DNA of 64,000 nt from Achromobacter mucicolens. GTDB lineage: Bacteria > Pseudomonadota > Gammaproteobacteria > Burkholderiales > Burkholderiaceae_B. Below are positions 7,518-16,029 of this stretch, in pieces. The stretch spans positions 1 through 64,000 of the forward strand of contig NZ_CADIJP010000010.1 in NCBI RefSeq assembly GCF_902859725.1, read 5' to 3'. Under the pieces are notes generated by a model. The model was not told the origin of the DNA, did not search any database, and worked only from the letters and a program-made list of their open reading frames with translations. Position 1 is the first letter of the stretch; every line of letters begins with the position of its first letter. A program made the position numbers and the translations under genes.

Positions 7518-9293
7518 TCAGTCTTCCCGGAACTGCATCTTGTAGAGGGATGCGTACAGGCCGTCGGCCGCCAGCAGTTCCGCGTGCGGCCCCTGTTCGA
7601 CGATCTTGCCGGCGTCCAGGACGATGATGCGGTCGGCGTTCTGGACGGTGGACAGGCGGTGCGCGATGACCAGCGTGGTGCGCCCCTTCATCAGGCGTTC
7701 CAGGGAGGCCTGCACCTGGCGTTCGGACTCGTTGTCCAACGCCGAAGTCGCTTCGTCCAGGATCAGGATGGGCGCGTTCTTGATGAGCGCGCGCGCGATG
7801 GCCAGACGCTGGCGCTGGCCGCCAGACAGGCGGGCGGCGTTCTCGCCGACGGGCGTGTTGATGCCTTGCGGCAGGCCTTCGACGAAGTCGAGCAGGTTGG
7901 CGGCGGCCAGCGCATCGCGCACCTTTTGCTCGCTGGACTTGCCCAATGCGCCGTAGCCGACGTTGGCGGCGATCGTGTCGTCGAACAGCACGACGTCCTG
8001 ACTGACAAGCGACAGGTGCGAGCGCAGGCTGCGCAGCGTGAGTTCATCGATGGGCACGTCGTCCACGAGGATCTGGCCGCTGTCGGCCAGCACGAAACGG
8101 GGCAGCATGTTGACCAGTGTGGTCTTGCCGCTGCCCGAGCGGCCCACGAGGGCGACGGTCTGACCGGGTTCGACCACGAAGGAAATGCCATTGACCGTGT
8201 CGCGGTCGGCGTCGGGGAAGCGATGCGACACGCTGCGGAACTCGACCTTGCCGCGCACGGGCTCGGGCAGTTCCTTGGTGCCGGTGTCGTTTTCCGGGAT
8301 CTGGTCGATCAGGGTGAACACGCTTTCAGCCGAGACCAGCATCTTTTGCAGGCGGGCGGCCACGTTGGTCAGGCGCTTGATGGGGTCGAAGATCTGGGCC
8401 AGCGCGGCCATGAACGACGCGAAGCTGCCCACGGTGAGCGAGCCGCTGTTGGCCTGGCTGAGCGCCACGGCGATGACCGCGCCCACGGAAATCGAGATGC
8501 AGACCTGGGTCAAGGGCGTCAGCGCCGCATCGGCCGTGGCCGTGCGCATGGCAAAGCGGCGCAGGCGGCGGCTGACGAAATCGAAGCGGCCGCGTTCGAC
8601 CTCGTAGCCGTCGAACAGCTTGATGACGCGCTGGCCGTCGATGCCTTCGCCGACCACACGAGTCAGCTCGGCGTTCATGTTGACGGTTTCGCGGTTGATA
8701 CGGCGCAGGCGCTTGATGAAAAAGCGCGATATCAGGACCGAGACCGGGAGCATGACCAGGATGATCAGCGTCAGCACCCACGACATGTACAGCAGCACGC
8801 AGATCAGCGCGATGACCACCAGGGTTTCGCGCACCAGCACGGTGATGACGTCGGTGGCGTAGCCGGTGACGTTGCCGGCGTCGATGGTGAAGCGGTTCAA
8901 GAGGCGCCCGGTGTCGCCGCGCTTGAAGTCGGCGTCGGGCAGGCCCAGGAGGCGCTCGAACATGTCGCGCCGCATGCCCAGCAGCACGTTGTTGGCCACC
9001 CAGGCCAGCAGGTAGTCGCTGAAGAAGTTGCAGATGCCGCGCACCAGGATCAGGCCCACGACCGCCAGCGGCAGCGCCCAGACGTAATACGGCTTGGCGC
9101 CTGAAAAGCCGCCGTCCAGCAGGGGCTTCATGATGACCGCCAGCACGGGCTGCGTGGCCGCGGCGCCTGCCATCAGGAGGACGGCCGCCAGCAAGCCCTT
9201 CCAGTAGGAACCGACCCGGCTGTAGATCCGGGTCCAGAGTTCGGATTTGACGGGCTGGGAGCCCGCTGGCGCATTCCGTGCGGCAGAATTCAA
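7518..9293 (-). CDS. msbA: Lipid A export ATP-binding/permease protein MsbA
   Basis: ABC half-transporter that flips lipid A-core across the inner membrane. The N-terminal ABC membrane domain has six helices (about 30-330). The ATPase domain follows, with Walker A GRSGSGKTTLV (about 384), signature LSGGQRQR (about 486), Walker B ILILDEATSALD and H-loop AHRLS. The start is uncertain: no ATG lies near the expected N-terminus, and the open frame runs 150 codons further upstream into the divergent heptosyltransferase gene. I use the TTG at 9293, which has a GAGTGAT ribosome binding site and gives 591 aa; a GTG at 9302 gives 594 aa. Both fit the family length. It sits beside other LPS genes. Confidence 0.94.
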   Translation of the reverse strand: MNSAARNAPAGSQPVKSELWTRIYSRVGSYWKGLLAAVLLMAGAAATQPVLAVIMKPLLDGGFSGAKPYYVWALPLAVVGLILVRGICNFFSDYLLAWVANNVLLGMRRDMFERLLGLPDADFKRGDTGRLLNRFTIDAGNVTGYATDVITVLVRETLVVIALICVLLYMSWVLTLIILVMLPVSVLISRFFIKRLRRINRETVNMNAELTRVVGEGIDGQRVIKLFDGYEVERGRFDFVSRRLRRFAMRTATADAALTPLTQVCISISVGAVIAVALSQANSGSLTVGSFASFMAALAQIFDPIKRLTNVAARLQKMLVSAESVFTLIDQIPENDTGTKELPEPVRGKVEFRSVSHRFPDADRDTVNGISFVVEPGQTVALVGRSGSGKTTLVNMLPRFVLADSGQILVDDVPIDELTLRSLRSHLSLVSQDVVLFDDTIAANVGYGALGKSSEQKVRDALAAANLLDFVEGLPQGINTPVGENAARLSGGQRQRLAIARALIKNAPILILDEATSALDNESERQVQASLERLMKGRTTLVIAHRLSTVQNADRIIVLDAGKIVEQGPHAELLAADGLYASLYKMQFRED

Positions 9294-9396
9294 AGGGATC
9301 ACTCGCTTTTCATACAATTGTGCCCAGGATTGTACCGGCTGCGCGTCTGCGCGCCGTCCCCGCCCCTTAGCCCTATCCGCGCCCGTGCGCCCTTCC

Positions 9397-10368
9397 ATGT
9401 CCGATATCAGTTGCCTGTATGTCCGCCTGCCCAACTGGGTGGGCGATGTCTGCATGAGCCTGCCCAGCCTGCGCGCCCTCGCGGCAAGCGGCCTTCCCCT
9501 CGTCCTCTGCGCCCGCCCCTGGGCCCGCGACCTGCTCGATGGCGTGGACAAACTGGATTTCGTCCCCATGCGCGGCAAGGTCGGGCCGGACCGAGCGGCG
9601 GTCAGCGCGCACCGGCGCGGGCTGGGCGCGCAAGGCCGCCGCGCCCGTGGGCTACTGCTGCCGGATTCCCTGTCCAGCGCGCTGGTGTTCCGGCTGGCCG
9701 GCGTGCCGTCGGCGGGGTACCGCGACGACGGCCGCAGCTTTCTGCTGCGCTGGCCGTTCGCCAAACCCGACCAGCCGATGCACGCCGTCGAATCCTGGCA
9801 TCACCTGACCCGCGAGGCCCTGATCCGCTGGAATCTGCCCAGCGGTCCCGCCCAGCCCGGCCCGACGCTGGACCTGCCGCTGACGGCGGCGCATGAACGC
9901 GCGGCGGGCGAGGCCCTGGCCCAGGCCGGCCTGCAAGACCGGCCCTTCGTCCTGATTGCGCCCACCGCCACGGGCCTGCACAAGGGCAGGATCAAGGTGT
10001 GGCCGGGATTCGATACACTGACGCGCGCCCTGCAGGCCCGCGGCCATACCGTGGTAATGTGCCCCCCTCCGGCCGAAACCGACGAAGCCCGGCGCAATGC
10101 GCCGACCGCTCAGTTGTTGCCCCCGCTGGGATTGGGCGCCTTTGCGGCGCTGACCGCGCGGGCCGCGCTGGTGATTTGTAACGATTCCGGCGTGTCGCAC
10201 GTCGCGGCGGCGGCGTCGGCGCGGCAGTTGACGCTGTTCGGCGTGACACAGCCGCAACGCACCGGCCCGTGGTCGCCGCGCGCGGTGTGCCTGGGCAGCG
10301 ACCAGGCCTGGCCGTCGCAGGAAGAAGCAACACAGCAGGCCGAGCGCCTGCTGGATGGTACGCAGTAA
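9397..10368 (+). CDS. GT9 heptosyltransferase family protein
   Basis: Glycosyltransferase family 9 protein (323 aa) of the type that adds L-glycero-D-manno-heptose from ADP-heptose to the LPS inner core. The N-terminus VRLPNWVGDVCMSLPSLRAL is the classic GT9 acceptor-domain opening (compare RLSALGDV). The C-terminal half holds the donor motif CNDSGVSHVAAAAS. Which heptose it adds cannot be told from sequence. The start chosen is the ATG directly before this motif; an in-frame TTG 50 codons earlier would overlap msbA. It is divergent from msbA, with a shared control region of about 100 bases, and is followed 16 bases later by a YdcF-like gene. Confidence 0.88.
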   Translation: MSDISCLYVRLPNWVGDVCMSLPSLRALAASGLPLVLCARPWARDLLDGVDKLDFVPMRGKVGPDRAAVSAHRRGLGAQGRRARGLLLPDSLSSALVFRLAGVPSAGYRDDGRSFLLRWPFAKPDQPMHAVESWHHLTREALIRWNLPSGPAQPGPTLDLPLTAAHERAAGEALAQAGLQDRPFVLIAPTATGLHKGRIKVWPGFDTLTRALQARGHTVVMCPPPAETDEARRNAPTAQLLPPLGLGAFAALTARAALVICNDSGVSHVAAAASARQLTLFGVTQPQRTGPWSPRAVCLGSDQAWPSQEEATQQAERLLDGTQ

Positions 10369-10384
10369 TCAGGACAGTCTCGAA

Positions 10385-11149
10385 ATGACCTTTTCCAGCT
10401 ATCTCACGAATCTGATCATTCCCTTGAATTTGTGCATCACCCTGGTGGTCCTTGGCCTGGTGCTGGGACTGTTCCGGCTTCGCAAGACGGGCCTCACGCT
10501 CGTCGCGGCAGGCTTGCTCTGGGCGCTGGCCTGGTCGTTGCCGGCGACGTCGCTGTGGGCGGGCGGCGCGCTGGAGAACCGCTATCCGCACAAGCCCGCC
10601 GCCGAGATGCCGACGGCCGACGCGATCGTGGTGCTGGGCGGCAATACCGCCAACGGCCGCGCCAATTGGTTCCTGCCCTATGACAAGGACACGGCCATCG
10701 TGCGCGTGGACGCGGCGGCCGAGCTGTATCTGGCCGGCCGCGCGCCCAAGGTGCTGCTGTCGGGCGGCGCGCTGGAAGGCGATGTCAGCGAAGCGCGCGG
10801 AATGGCGCATGCGATCCGCCAGCAGGGCGTTCCGGAGTCGGCCCTGATCCTGGAAAACGCCAGCCGCACCACCTATGAGAACGCCACGCTCACCGAAGAC
10901 CAGCTCAAGGCGCGCGGCATCGGCAAGGTGCTGCTGGTCACGTCCGCCTTGCACATGCCCCGCGCCATGGCGGCCTTTTCCAAGCAGGGCGTGGAAGTGA
11001 TTGCCGCCCCCGCGCCGCCGCAGATCGTGGAGCCGGCCGACGGGTCGCTGTCCTTGTGGCTGCCCGATGAACGCACGTTCGACGCCAGCCGTTCGATCGT
11101 GAAGGAATACGCGGGCCTCTTTGTGTACTGGTTGCGCGGATGGGTATGA
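10385..11149 (+). CDS. YdcF/ElyC-family DUF218 membrane protein
   Basis: A 254-aa protein with two N-terminal membrane helices (about 8-28 and 35-55) and a DUF218 domain. Characteristic segments are [37 protein letters not shown] and [16 protein letters not shown]. ElyC and SanA relatives affect envelope integrity and lipid-carrier metabolism in E. coli; the reaction is not settled. The ATG used is ten codons inside the longest frame, and it follows the heptosyltransferase stop by 16 bases, suggesting co-transcription. It overlaps the next gene by the ATGA geometry. Confidence 0.87.
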   Translation: MTFSSYLTNLIIPLNLCITLVVLGLVLGLFRLRKTGLTLVAAGLLWALAWSLPATSLWAGGALENRYPHKPAAEMPTADAIVVLGGNTANGRANWFLPYDKDTAIVRVDAAAELYLAGRAPKVLLSGGALEGDVSEARGMAHAIRQQGVPESALILENASRTTYENATLTEDQLKARGIGKVLLVTSALHMPRAMAAFSKQGVEVIAAPAPPQIVEPADGSLSLWLPDERTFDASRSIVKEYAGLFVYWLRGWV

Positions 11150-11427
11150 GCCTGACCGGCGCGGCGCCAGCGTGCCGCTCGGAATGCGGCGCCTGCTGCA
11201 TCGCGCCGTCGATCACGCGGCCCATTCCGGGCATGCCGCAGGGCAAGCCCGCAGGCGTGCCCTGTGTTCAGTTGCTGCCGGACATGCGGTGCGCGATCTT
11301 TGGTGATCCTTCCCGCCCGGACTTCTGTGGGGGGCTGCAGCCCCAGCACGAGATGTGCGGTCCCGACCGCGAACACGCCATCCGCTGGCTGGCCGACCTG
11401 GAAAGGGCGACGGCGCCCTGCCATTGA
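11146..11427 (+). CDS. YkgJ family cysteine cluster protein
   Basis: Short cytoplasmic protein (93 aa) with conserved cysteines at the N-terminus (CRSECGACC) and later (PCVQL, RCAIF, FCGGL, MCG). This is the pattern of the YkgJ family of putative zinc or iron-sulfur binding proteins; its function is unknown. The ATG used overlaps the TGA of the preceding gene as ATGA; another ATG two codons earlier (11140) is possible. The last residue and stop codon lie inside a long inverted repeat that serves as the terminator. Confidence 0.85.
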   Translation: MSLTGAAPACRSECGACCIAPSITRPIPGMPQGKPAGVPCVQLLPDMRCAIFGDPSRPDFCGGLQPQHEMCGPDREHAIRWLADLERATAPCH

Positions 11428-11460
11428 AAAACGGGGCTCGACGCCCCGTTTTTCAATGGC
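11420..11460. terminator. Bidirectional terminator containing both convergent stop codons
   Basis: A perfect 18-bp inverted repeat (11420-11437 with 11443-11460) around a 5-base loop, with runs of five A and five T built into the stem. It serves the YkgJ gene from the left and the glycosyltransferase gene from the right. The TGA stop of each gene (11425-11427 plus; 11453-11455 minus) is part of the stem. Confidence 0.88.
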
Positions 11461-12601
11461 GCTCCAGCAGCACCTGTTCGTACAGGGCCTCGTAGCGCGA
11501 GGCCACGGTTTCCCAGCTTTGGTCGCGGGCGATTTCCAGGCCGCGTGACGTCAGCGCCGCGCGCAACTGCGGATCCGAACCCAGGCTTTCCAGCGCCTGC
11601 GCCAATTGGGCGCCATCGCGCGGGTCCTGCAGGATGAGCGCATCCGTTCCCGCCGTGAGGTATTGCGCAAAGCCGCAATAGACCGGCGAGCTGACGATGA
11701 CCGGCAGACCGTGCGACATGGCTTCCAGCGGCGCCATGCCGTAGCTGTCGTTCAGGGTCGGGTGCGTGTAGATGTCGGCCGCATTGAAATACTGGGCGAC
11801 GTCCGGGGTGGGATCGACCAGCGTGACGCGGCGGGCGACGTCTCCGGCGGCGCGCACGCGCTCGCGCGTGGGCTCGTCGGCGCCGACCACCAGCAGCCGG
11901 TAGCGCGGCGGCAAGAGCGCCAGCGCGTCCAGCAAGGCGGGCAGGCCCTTGCGCAGCGGATTGCGCGCCACCAGCAGACAGCCGATCGTGTCCGCGTCCC
12001 AGCCGAGGCGCGCGCGTGTGGCCTGGCGGCCCCCGTTACGGTCGGGCGCGGGCAGCTTGACGCCCGGGGCAATGATGTCGACCGCAAGTTCTTCGCCGTA
12101 GCTGCGGTGCAGCTGGTCCATGATGAGGCCCGATACCGCCACCACGCGGCGCTGGGGCGTCTTGCGCACGCGCAGCTTTTCCAGCAGCAGGTAGGTGGCC
12201 AGCCGCGGGCTGAGCCAGGCCGTCAGGCGCTGCAGCGGCGTGACCCGGGTGATGCGGTTGTAGCGAACCGGCGTCACGTGCATGACCTGGATTTCACCCG
12301 CCCAGCCGTTCATGTGCGAATGGACGATGTCGAAGCGGCCGCGGGTGAGGCGGTCGGCGCGCCAGGCGAAATACAGCACCCGCGTCCAGCTGGGCAGCCA
12401 GCCGGGAAACCGCACGGGCAGGTAATCGAACGGCAGGTCGCTGTCGAAATCGCGGGCGACCACGGAGACGTCGTGGCGCTTGCCGAGTACACGCATCAAC
12501 TCCACGCCATAGGCCTCCGCCCCCCCGAAACGGTTGCCGAAGCGATCAACCAACAGCGCGATGCGAAGCCGGCGTTCAGGAGCGCCGGCGGCTGTCTTCA
12601 T
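11453..12601 (-). CDS. GT4 family glycosyltransferase (LPS core type)
   Basis: A GT-B fold glycosyltransferase of 382 aa, last gene of the dnaE/LPS-core operon. The N-terminal acceptor domain begins LRIALLVDRFGNRFGGAEAY. The C-terminal donor domain shows VARNPLRKGL and HPTLNDSYGMAPLEAMSHGLPVI. In retaining GT4 enzymes this last region is an E-x7-E motif; here the first acid is aspartate (D-x7-E), a conservative change. Donor and acceptor sugars are unknown. The gene overlaps the upstream deacetylase by 26 bases and ends in the bidirectional terminator. Confidence 0.87.
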   Translation of the reverse strand: MKTAAGAPERRLRIALLVDRFGNRFGGAEAYGVELMRVLGKRHDVSVVARDFDSDLPFDYLPVRFPGWLPSWTRVLYFAWRADRLTRGRFDIVHSHMNGWAGEIQVMHVTPVRYNRITRVTPLQRLTAWLSPRLATYLLLEKLRVRKTPQRRVVAVSGLIMDQLHRSYGEELAVDIIAPGVKLPAPDRNGGRQATRARLGWDADTIGCLLVARNPLRKGLPALLDALALLPPRYRLLVVGADEPTRERVRAAGDVARRVTLVDPTPDVAQYFNAADIYTHPTLNDSYGMAPLEAMSHGLPVIVSSPVYCGFAQYLTAGTDALILQDPRDGAQLAQALESLGSDPQLRAALTSRGLEIARDQSWETVASRYEALYEQVLLERH

Positions 12602-13301
12602 ACCGGGTGAGGCACTTCTGGAGGAATCGGAAGATATTGGTGGAGCGCGCCACGGTCACGCGTGGCAGTCCGAAGGGATCGTCGGATGCCGCCGCCAGGC
12701 CGCGCTTGGTGAGCGTGGCGTTCTCGTAACCGGCCTCGCGCGCCATGGCCTGATGCTCGGGGCCGTGGTCGCCATACGGATAACAGAACGCGGTGACGGG
12801 CGCGCCCAGCGCCTGTTCAAGTTCGTCCTTGGACTGGACGATCTGGCGCCGCGCTTCTTCGGCAGGCAGCTCGGGCAGGTGGACGTGATCCAGCGTGTGC
12901 GAGCCGACCTCGTTGCCGGCCTGCGCCCATTCCCGCATTTCCTGCACGGTCATCAGCGGCGCAAACGGGATCCCCTTTTCGAGGTCCCACACGTTGCCGC
13001 CGTCGAACTGCCGGGCCACGAAATAATTGGTGGCGGTGAATCCCAATTCGCTCAGTACCGGCATCGCGTTGTGATGCACATTGCGGAAACCGTCGTCGAA
13101 CGTGATGCCGAAGACCTTGCCCTGACGCTCGCCGCGCACATAGGGCATGACATCGCGCATGGACAATCCGCGATAGCCAAGCCGGCTCATCCAGCGCATC
13201 TGGCGGGCAAAGCTATCGGGGTGTACCGTCAGCCCGCGAAACGGCGTGCCCTTGGGGTTGGGCTCGCCGATCTGGTGATACATAAGGATTGGAATAGACA
13301 T
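12576..13301 (-). CDS. NodB-type polysaccharide deacetylase (distal copy)
   Basis: Carbohydrate esterase family 4 protein of 241 aa, with no signal peptide or membrane helix, so probably cytoplasmic. The metal and catalytic motifs are intact: TFDDG (motif 1), SHTLDH (motif 2, H-x3-H) and a CYPYGDHG segment (motif 3). It lies among LPS-core glycosyltransferases, so it most likely removes an N-acetyl group from an amino sugar of the core; that is inference from context. It starts 18 bases after the upstream glycosyltransferase stop and overlaps the next gene by 26 bases. Confidence 0.87.
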   Translation of the reverse strand: MSIPILMYHQIGEPNPKGTPFRGLTVHPDSFARQMRWMSRLGYRGLSMRDVMPYVRGERQGKVFGITFDDGFRNVHHNAMPVLSELGFTATNYFVARQFDGGNVWDLEKGIPFAPLMTVQEMREWAQAGNEVGSHTLDHVHLPELPAEEARRQIVQSKDELEQALGAPVTAFCYPYGDHGPEHQAMAREAGYENATLTKRGLAAASDDPFGLPRVTVARSTNIFRFLQKCLTRYEDSRRRS

Positions 13302-13319
13302 AGCTCGACATTATATGAC

Positions 13320-14435
13320 TCAGCGTCCCGCGAGCGTGCGTTGGTATACATCCACCGTGGCAGCCGCGAAACGCTCGAGGTTGAAGTCGCGCAAACTGGT
13401 CTCGCGCGCTTTGTGGCCCATCAGGCGCACCGCCTCCGGGTTGTCCAGCATGAATCGCAACTTGGCGGTCATGGCCGGGATGTCGCGCACGGGCACGATC
13501 CAGCCATCCACGCCGTCTGTTACGTTTTCCGGCAGACCGCCCGCGTCACTGACAAGCGCCGGCAGTCCCAGCGCCATGATCTCGCGGCAGGCAAAGGACA
13601 ACGCCTCGCGGTACGACAGCACGAATCCCGCGTGGCAGGACGCCAGCGCCGCGCGCACGTCATCGAGCAGCCCGGGAAACTTCACCTGATCGATCATGCC
13701 AAGCTCGCGCACACGCGCCAGCTTGGCCTCGGAGGGCGGATCGCCCGCCACCATCAGCAAGATGCGTGCCTTGTCGGCCGGCGGCAGCGCGGCCGCGGCC
13801 GCCACCAGGTCCAGCCAGCCCTTGTCGTAATCGGTGCCGCCCGCGCTGCCCAGCAGCAGCTTGCCTTGCCAGTCCGCGCCAAAGAAGAGTTCGCGCAGCT
13901 TGTCCAGGCTTTCGGGCGGCGGCGGGGCAAAGAAATTCGTATCGATGCCGTGCCGGATGGTCGTGATGGGGCGTTTGCGGTACGGGGACAGCTCCATCAT
14001 GCCGCGGATGTAGTCGCTGACGGCGATGCCGTGATCGGTGGCCAGCGCCACCCGCAGCTTGTGCCCGAAGCTGGTCAGCGGGTGATCGTTGTGCTTGGTG
14101 AACACGATGCGCGGCCGGCGCCGCATGCCCAGCGTGGCCAGCATGACCTGCTTGTGATCGGCCGAACCGTTGGCGTGGATGATGTCGAACTGGCCCTCGA
14201 CAATCAGGCGATGCAGCCGGGCGCGGTCCTTGAACCAGGACGACGGGCGCGTCGTGTAGCGCATGTCCACCACGTTCACGCCTGGGATGGCCTTGGCGTA
14301 GCGGTACAGCCGGCTGGTCTCCGGCACCGCCACCGTGATCTCGTGGTCGCGGGCGAGCGCCTTGGCCAGGTTGATGATGTAGGTGACGTGCCCCCCGCCG
14401 TTGCCCGCATGGAAGTTCGTGTAGAGGATCTTCAC
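13320..14435 (-). CDS. GT4 family glycosyltransferase (LPS core type)
   Basis: GT-B glycosyltransferase of 371 aa. The N-terminus KILYTNFHAGNGGGHVTYI has the GGGH acceptor-domain motif. The donor domain carries the E-x7-E motif as EALSFACRE followed by IMALGLPALVSDAGGLPE. The start used is a GTG at 14435 that overlaps the preceding stop as GTGA; the frame stays open further upstream but would run through the GT2 gene. Its substrate is unknown; position implies LPS core assembly. Confidence 0.88.
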   Translation of the reverse strand: MKILYTNFHAGNGGGHVTYIINLAKALARDHEITVAVPETSRLYRYAKAIPGVNVVDMRYTTRPSSWFKDRARLHRLIVEGQFDIIHANGSADHKQVMLATLGMRRRPRIVFTKHNDHPLTSFGHKLRVALATDHGIAVSDYIRGMMELSPYRKRPITTIRHGIDTNFFAPPPPESLDKLRELFFGADWQGKLLLGSAGGTDYDKGWLDLVAAAAALPPADKARILLMVAGDPPSEAKLARVRELGMIDQVKFPGLLDDVRAALASCHAGFVLSYREALSFACREIMALGLPALVSDAGGLPENVTDGVDGWIVPVRDIPAMTAKLRFMLDNPEAVRLMGHKARETSLRDFNLERFAAATVDVYQRTLAGR

Positions 14436-15184
14436 TTTTTGTTTTCTGCCAGGAACATCAGCTTCGAGTAACGGAAGAAGCTGCCCGCCGCCGCTGTCAC
14501 GGCAAGTACGAGCCCGTGACGGCCGTCCAGGAAGCCGCGGCGGATCAGGTAGATGCGCACGAAGGTCCAGAAGCCGTGGCCCAACGCGCCGAAGACCGAC
14601 GTGCGCTTGCCCTTGGCGTACATCATGGCGGCCGCGTCGGACGAATACCGGTTGACCTTGTTGATCAGCGCATCCAGGTTGTCGTACGGATAGTGGTTGA
14701 AATAGCCGCGCAACTGCAGGGGCCGGCCATTGGCGGGCACCACGCGTTCGTGCACGGCGGCATCCGTGAAGCGCGCCGTGCCGCGCTTGAAAAGCCGCAG
14801 CACGTAGTCGGGCCACCAGCCGCTATGGCGGATGTCGCGGCCGCAGAAGTTGGACAGGCGCGCGATTTCGTAGGCGTCGGCCTTGGGCGCGCGCAGCACG
14901 TCCTGGATTTCCTGCGCCAGCTCGGGCGTGACGCGCTCGTCAGCATCGATCGACAGGACCCAGTCGCCCGTCGCCAGATCCAGCGCGCGGTTCTTTTGCG
15001 GACCGAAGCCGGGCCAGTCAGGGGTGACTTCGACCCGCGCGCCCAACGCCCGCGCCAATTCCACGGTGCCGTCGGTGCTGCCCGAATCCACAACGATGAA
15101 CTCGTCGGCAAACGACACGGACTTCAGGCAGGCGGCAAGGTTGGCCGCTTCGTTCTTGGTGATGATGATGACTGATAACTTCAT
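14432..15184 (-). CDS. GT2 glycosyltransferase, WaaE/KdtX-like
   Basis: Family 2 (GT-A) glycosyltransferase of 250 aa. It begins KLSVIIITKNEAANL, has DSGSTDGT and the metal-binding DADE (SIDADERVTPELA), and shows the extended middle of the WaaE/KdtX family (LRLFKRGTARFTDAAVHERV). That family adds a beta-1,4-glucose to heptose I of the inner core; the assignment is by resemblance. The ATG overlaps the upstream deacetylase stop as ATGA, and its own stop overlaps the GTG of the next gene, so all three should be translationally coupled. Confidence 0.88.
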   Translation of the reverse strand: MKLSVIIITKNEAANLAACLKSVSFADEFIVVDSGSTDGTVELARALGARVEVTPDWPGFGPQKNRALDLATGDWVLSIDADERVTPELAQEIQDVLRAPKADAYEIARLSNFCGRDIRHSGWWPDYVLRLFKRGTARFTDAAVHERVVPANGRPLQLRGYFNHYPYDNLDALINKVNRYSSDAAAMMYAKGKRTSVFGALGHGFWTFVRIYLIRRGFLDGRHGLVLAVTAAAGSFFRYSKLMFLAENKK

Positions 15185-16029
15185 CCGCGATTCCTAAGAC
15201 GCTTCTTCCAGGCTTTCCAGGCGTGATAGCGCGGGCCCCAGAAGGGGTCCCGCGACAGCCAGATCCGGCGGTTCAACCAGGACCCGCCCTGATTGCGCAC
15301 CGCGAAGCGGTAGATGTGACCGGGATCCGTGCCGGGAACGTTCTGGCCGAAAGGGTCGGTAGTGTACAAGTGCCGGAAACCGGCCTGCCCGGCGGCGGCC
15401 ACGTAATCGGCATCGAAATAGCCCTGCGGCCAGCAGAGGTGGTCGCTCACGCCGCCCAGCCTGCGGATCAGGGTTTCACGCGAATCGTGCAGATCCTGCG
15501 CGATGTGTTCGCGCTTGGCGTTCGCATCCGCGCCGCAGACCTTGTCCCATCGGGTGTGCGTGTGGGTGTGGGAATGGAATTCGAAGGTGCCGGCCGCCTG
15601 CATGGCCTCGATCTCGCTCCAGCGCAGCATTGCCTCGTCGGCGCGGCCCGACGCCACGAGTTCCTTGCAGGCCTGGTGGTCGGGCGTGGGCGGCAGCGGG
15701 CCGCCCTGCCCCGCATGGGGCCGCACGGGACCGTCGCCGATCCAGCCGGTGATGGTGAACAACACCGCGCGCATGCCATGACGGGCGAGGACGGGATGCG
15801 CGTGCACCCAGTTGTTCAGGTAGCCGTCGTCGAACGTGATGAGCACGGCGCGTTCGGGTACGGGGCCGCCGGCCAGATAGGCGGCAAACTGGGCAGTGGT
15901 GAGCGACTGGTAGCCGGCGCGGGCCAGGCGCGAGATCTGCGCCTCGAAGACGTCGGGCGTCGCGGCAATCATGCCGCCGGCCGGCGTGACATGGTGGTAC
16001 ATCAGCACCGGCACATTGGGCGCATTCAT
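15181..16029 (-). CDS. NodB-type polysaccharide deacetylase (proximal copy)
   Basis: Carbohydrate esterase family 4 protein of 282 aa, no signal peptide. Motif 1 is ITFDDGYLNNW. Motif 2 lies in EFHSHTHTHTRWD, an unusual run of alternating histidines. A motif 3 equivalent is CWPQGYFDADY. It is longer than the distal copy and diverges from it in the C-terminal third, so it is not a recent duplicate. The ATG overlaps the upstream GT4 stop as ATGA. Probable substrate: an N-acetylated amino sugar of the LPS core; not proven. Confidence 0.87.
   Translation of the reverse strand: MNAPNVPVLMYHHVTPAGGMIAATPDVFEAQISRLARAGYQSLTTAQFAAYLAGGPVPERAVLITFDDGYLNNWVHAHPVLARHGMRAVLFTITGWIGDGPVRPHAGQGGPLPPTPDHQACKELVASGRADEAMLRWSEIEAMQAAGTFEFHSHTHTHTRWDKVCGADANAKREHIAQDLHDSRETLIRRLGGVSDHLCWPQGYFDADYVAAAGQAGFRHLYTTDPFGQNVPGTDPGHIYRFAVRNQGGSWLNRRIWLSRDPFWGPRYHAWKAWKKRLRNRG

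Noticed and set aside
7326-9104. A 592-codon open frame on plus, opposite msbA
   Set aside because: Antisense to intact MsbA motifs; Asp/Gln/His-rich shadow composition.
9294-9764. Open N-terminal extension of msbA (about 157 codons)
   Set aside because: It would overlap the divergent heptosyltransferase, is Arg/Ser/Pro-rich and exceeds the family length.
15541-15580. GT-rich simple repeat looking like a microsatellite
   Set aside because: It is coding sequence for the HSHTHTHT motif of the proximal deacetylase; too short and irregular for phase variation.
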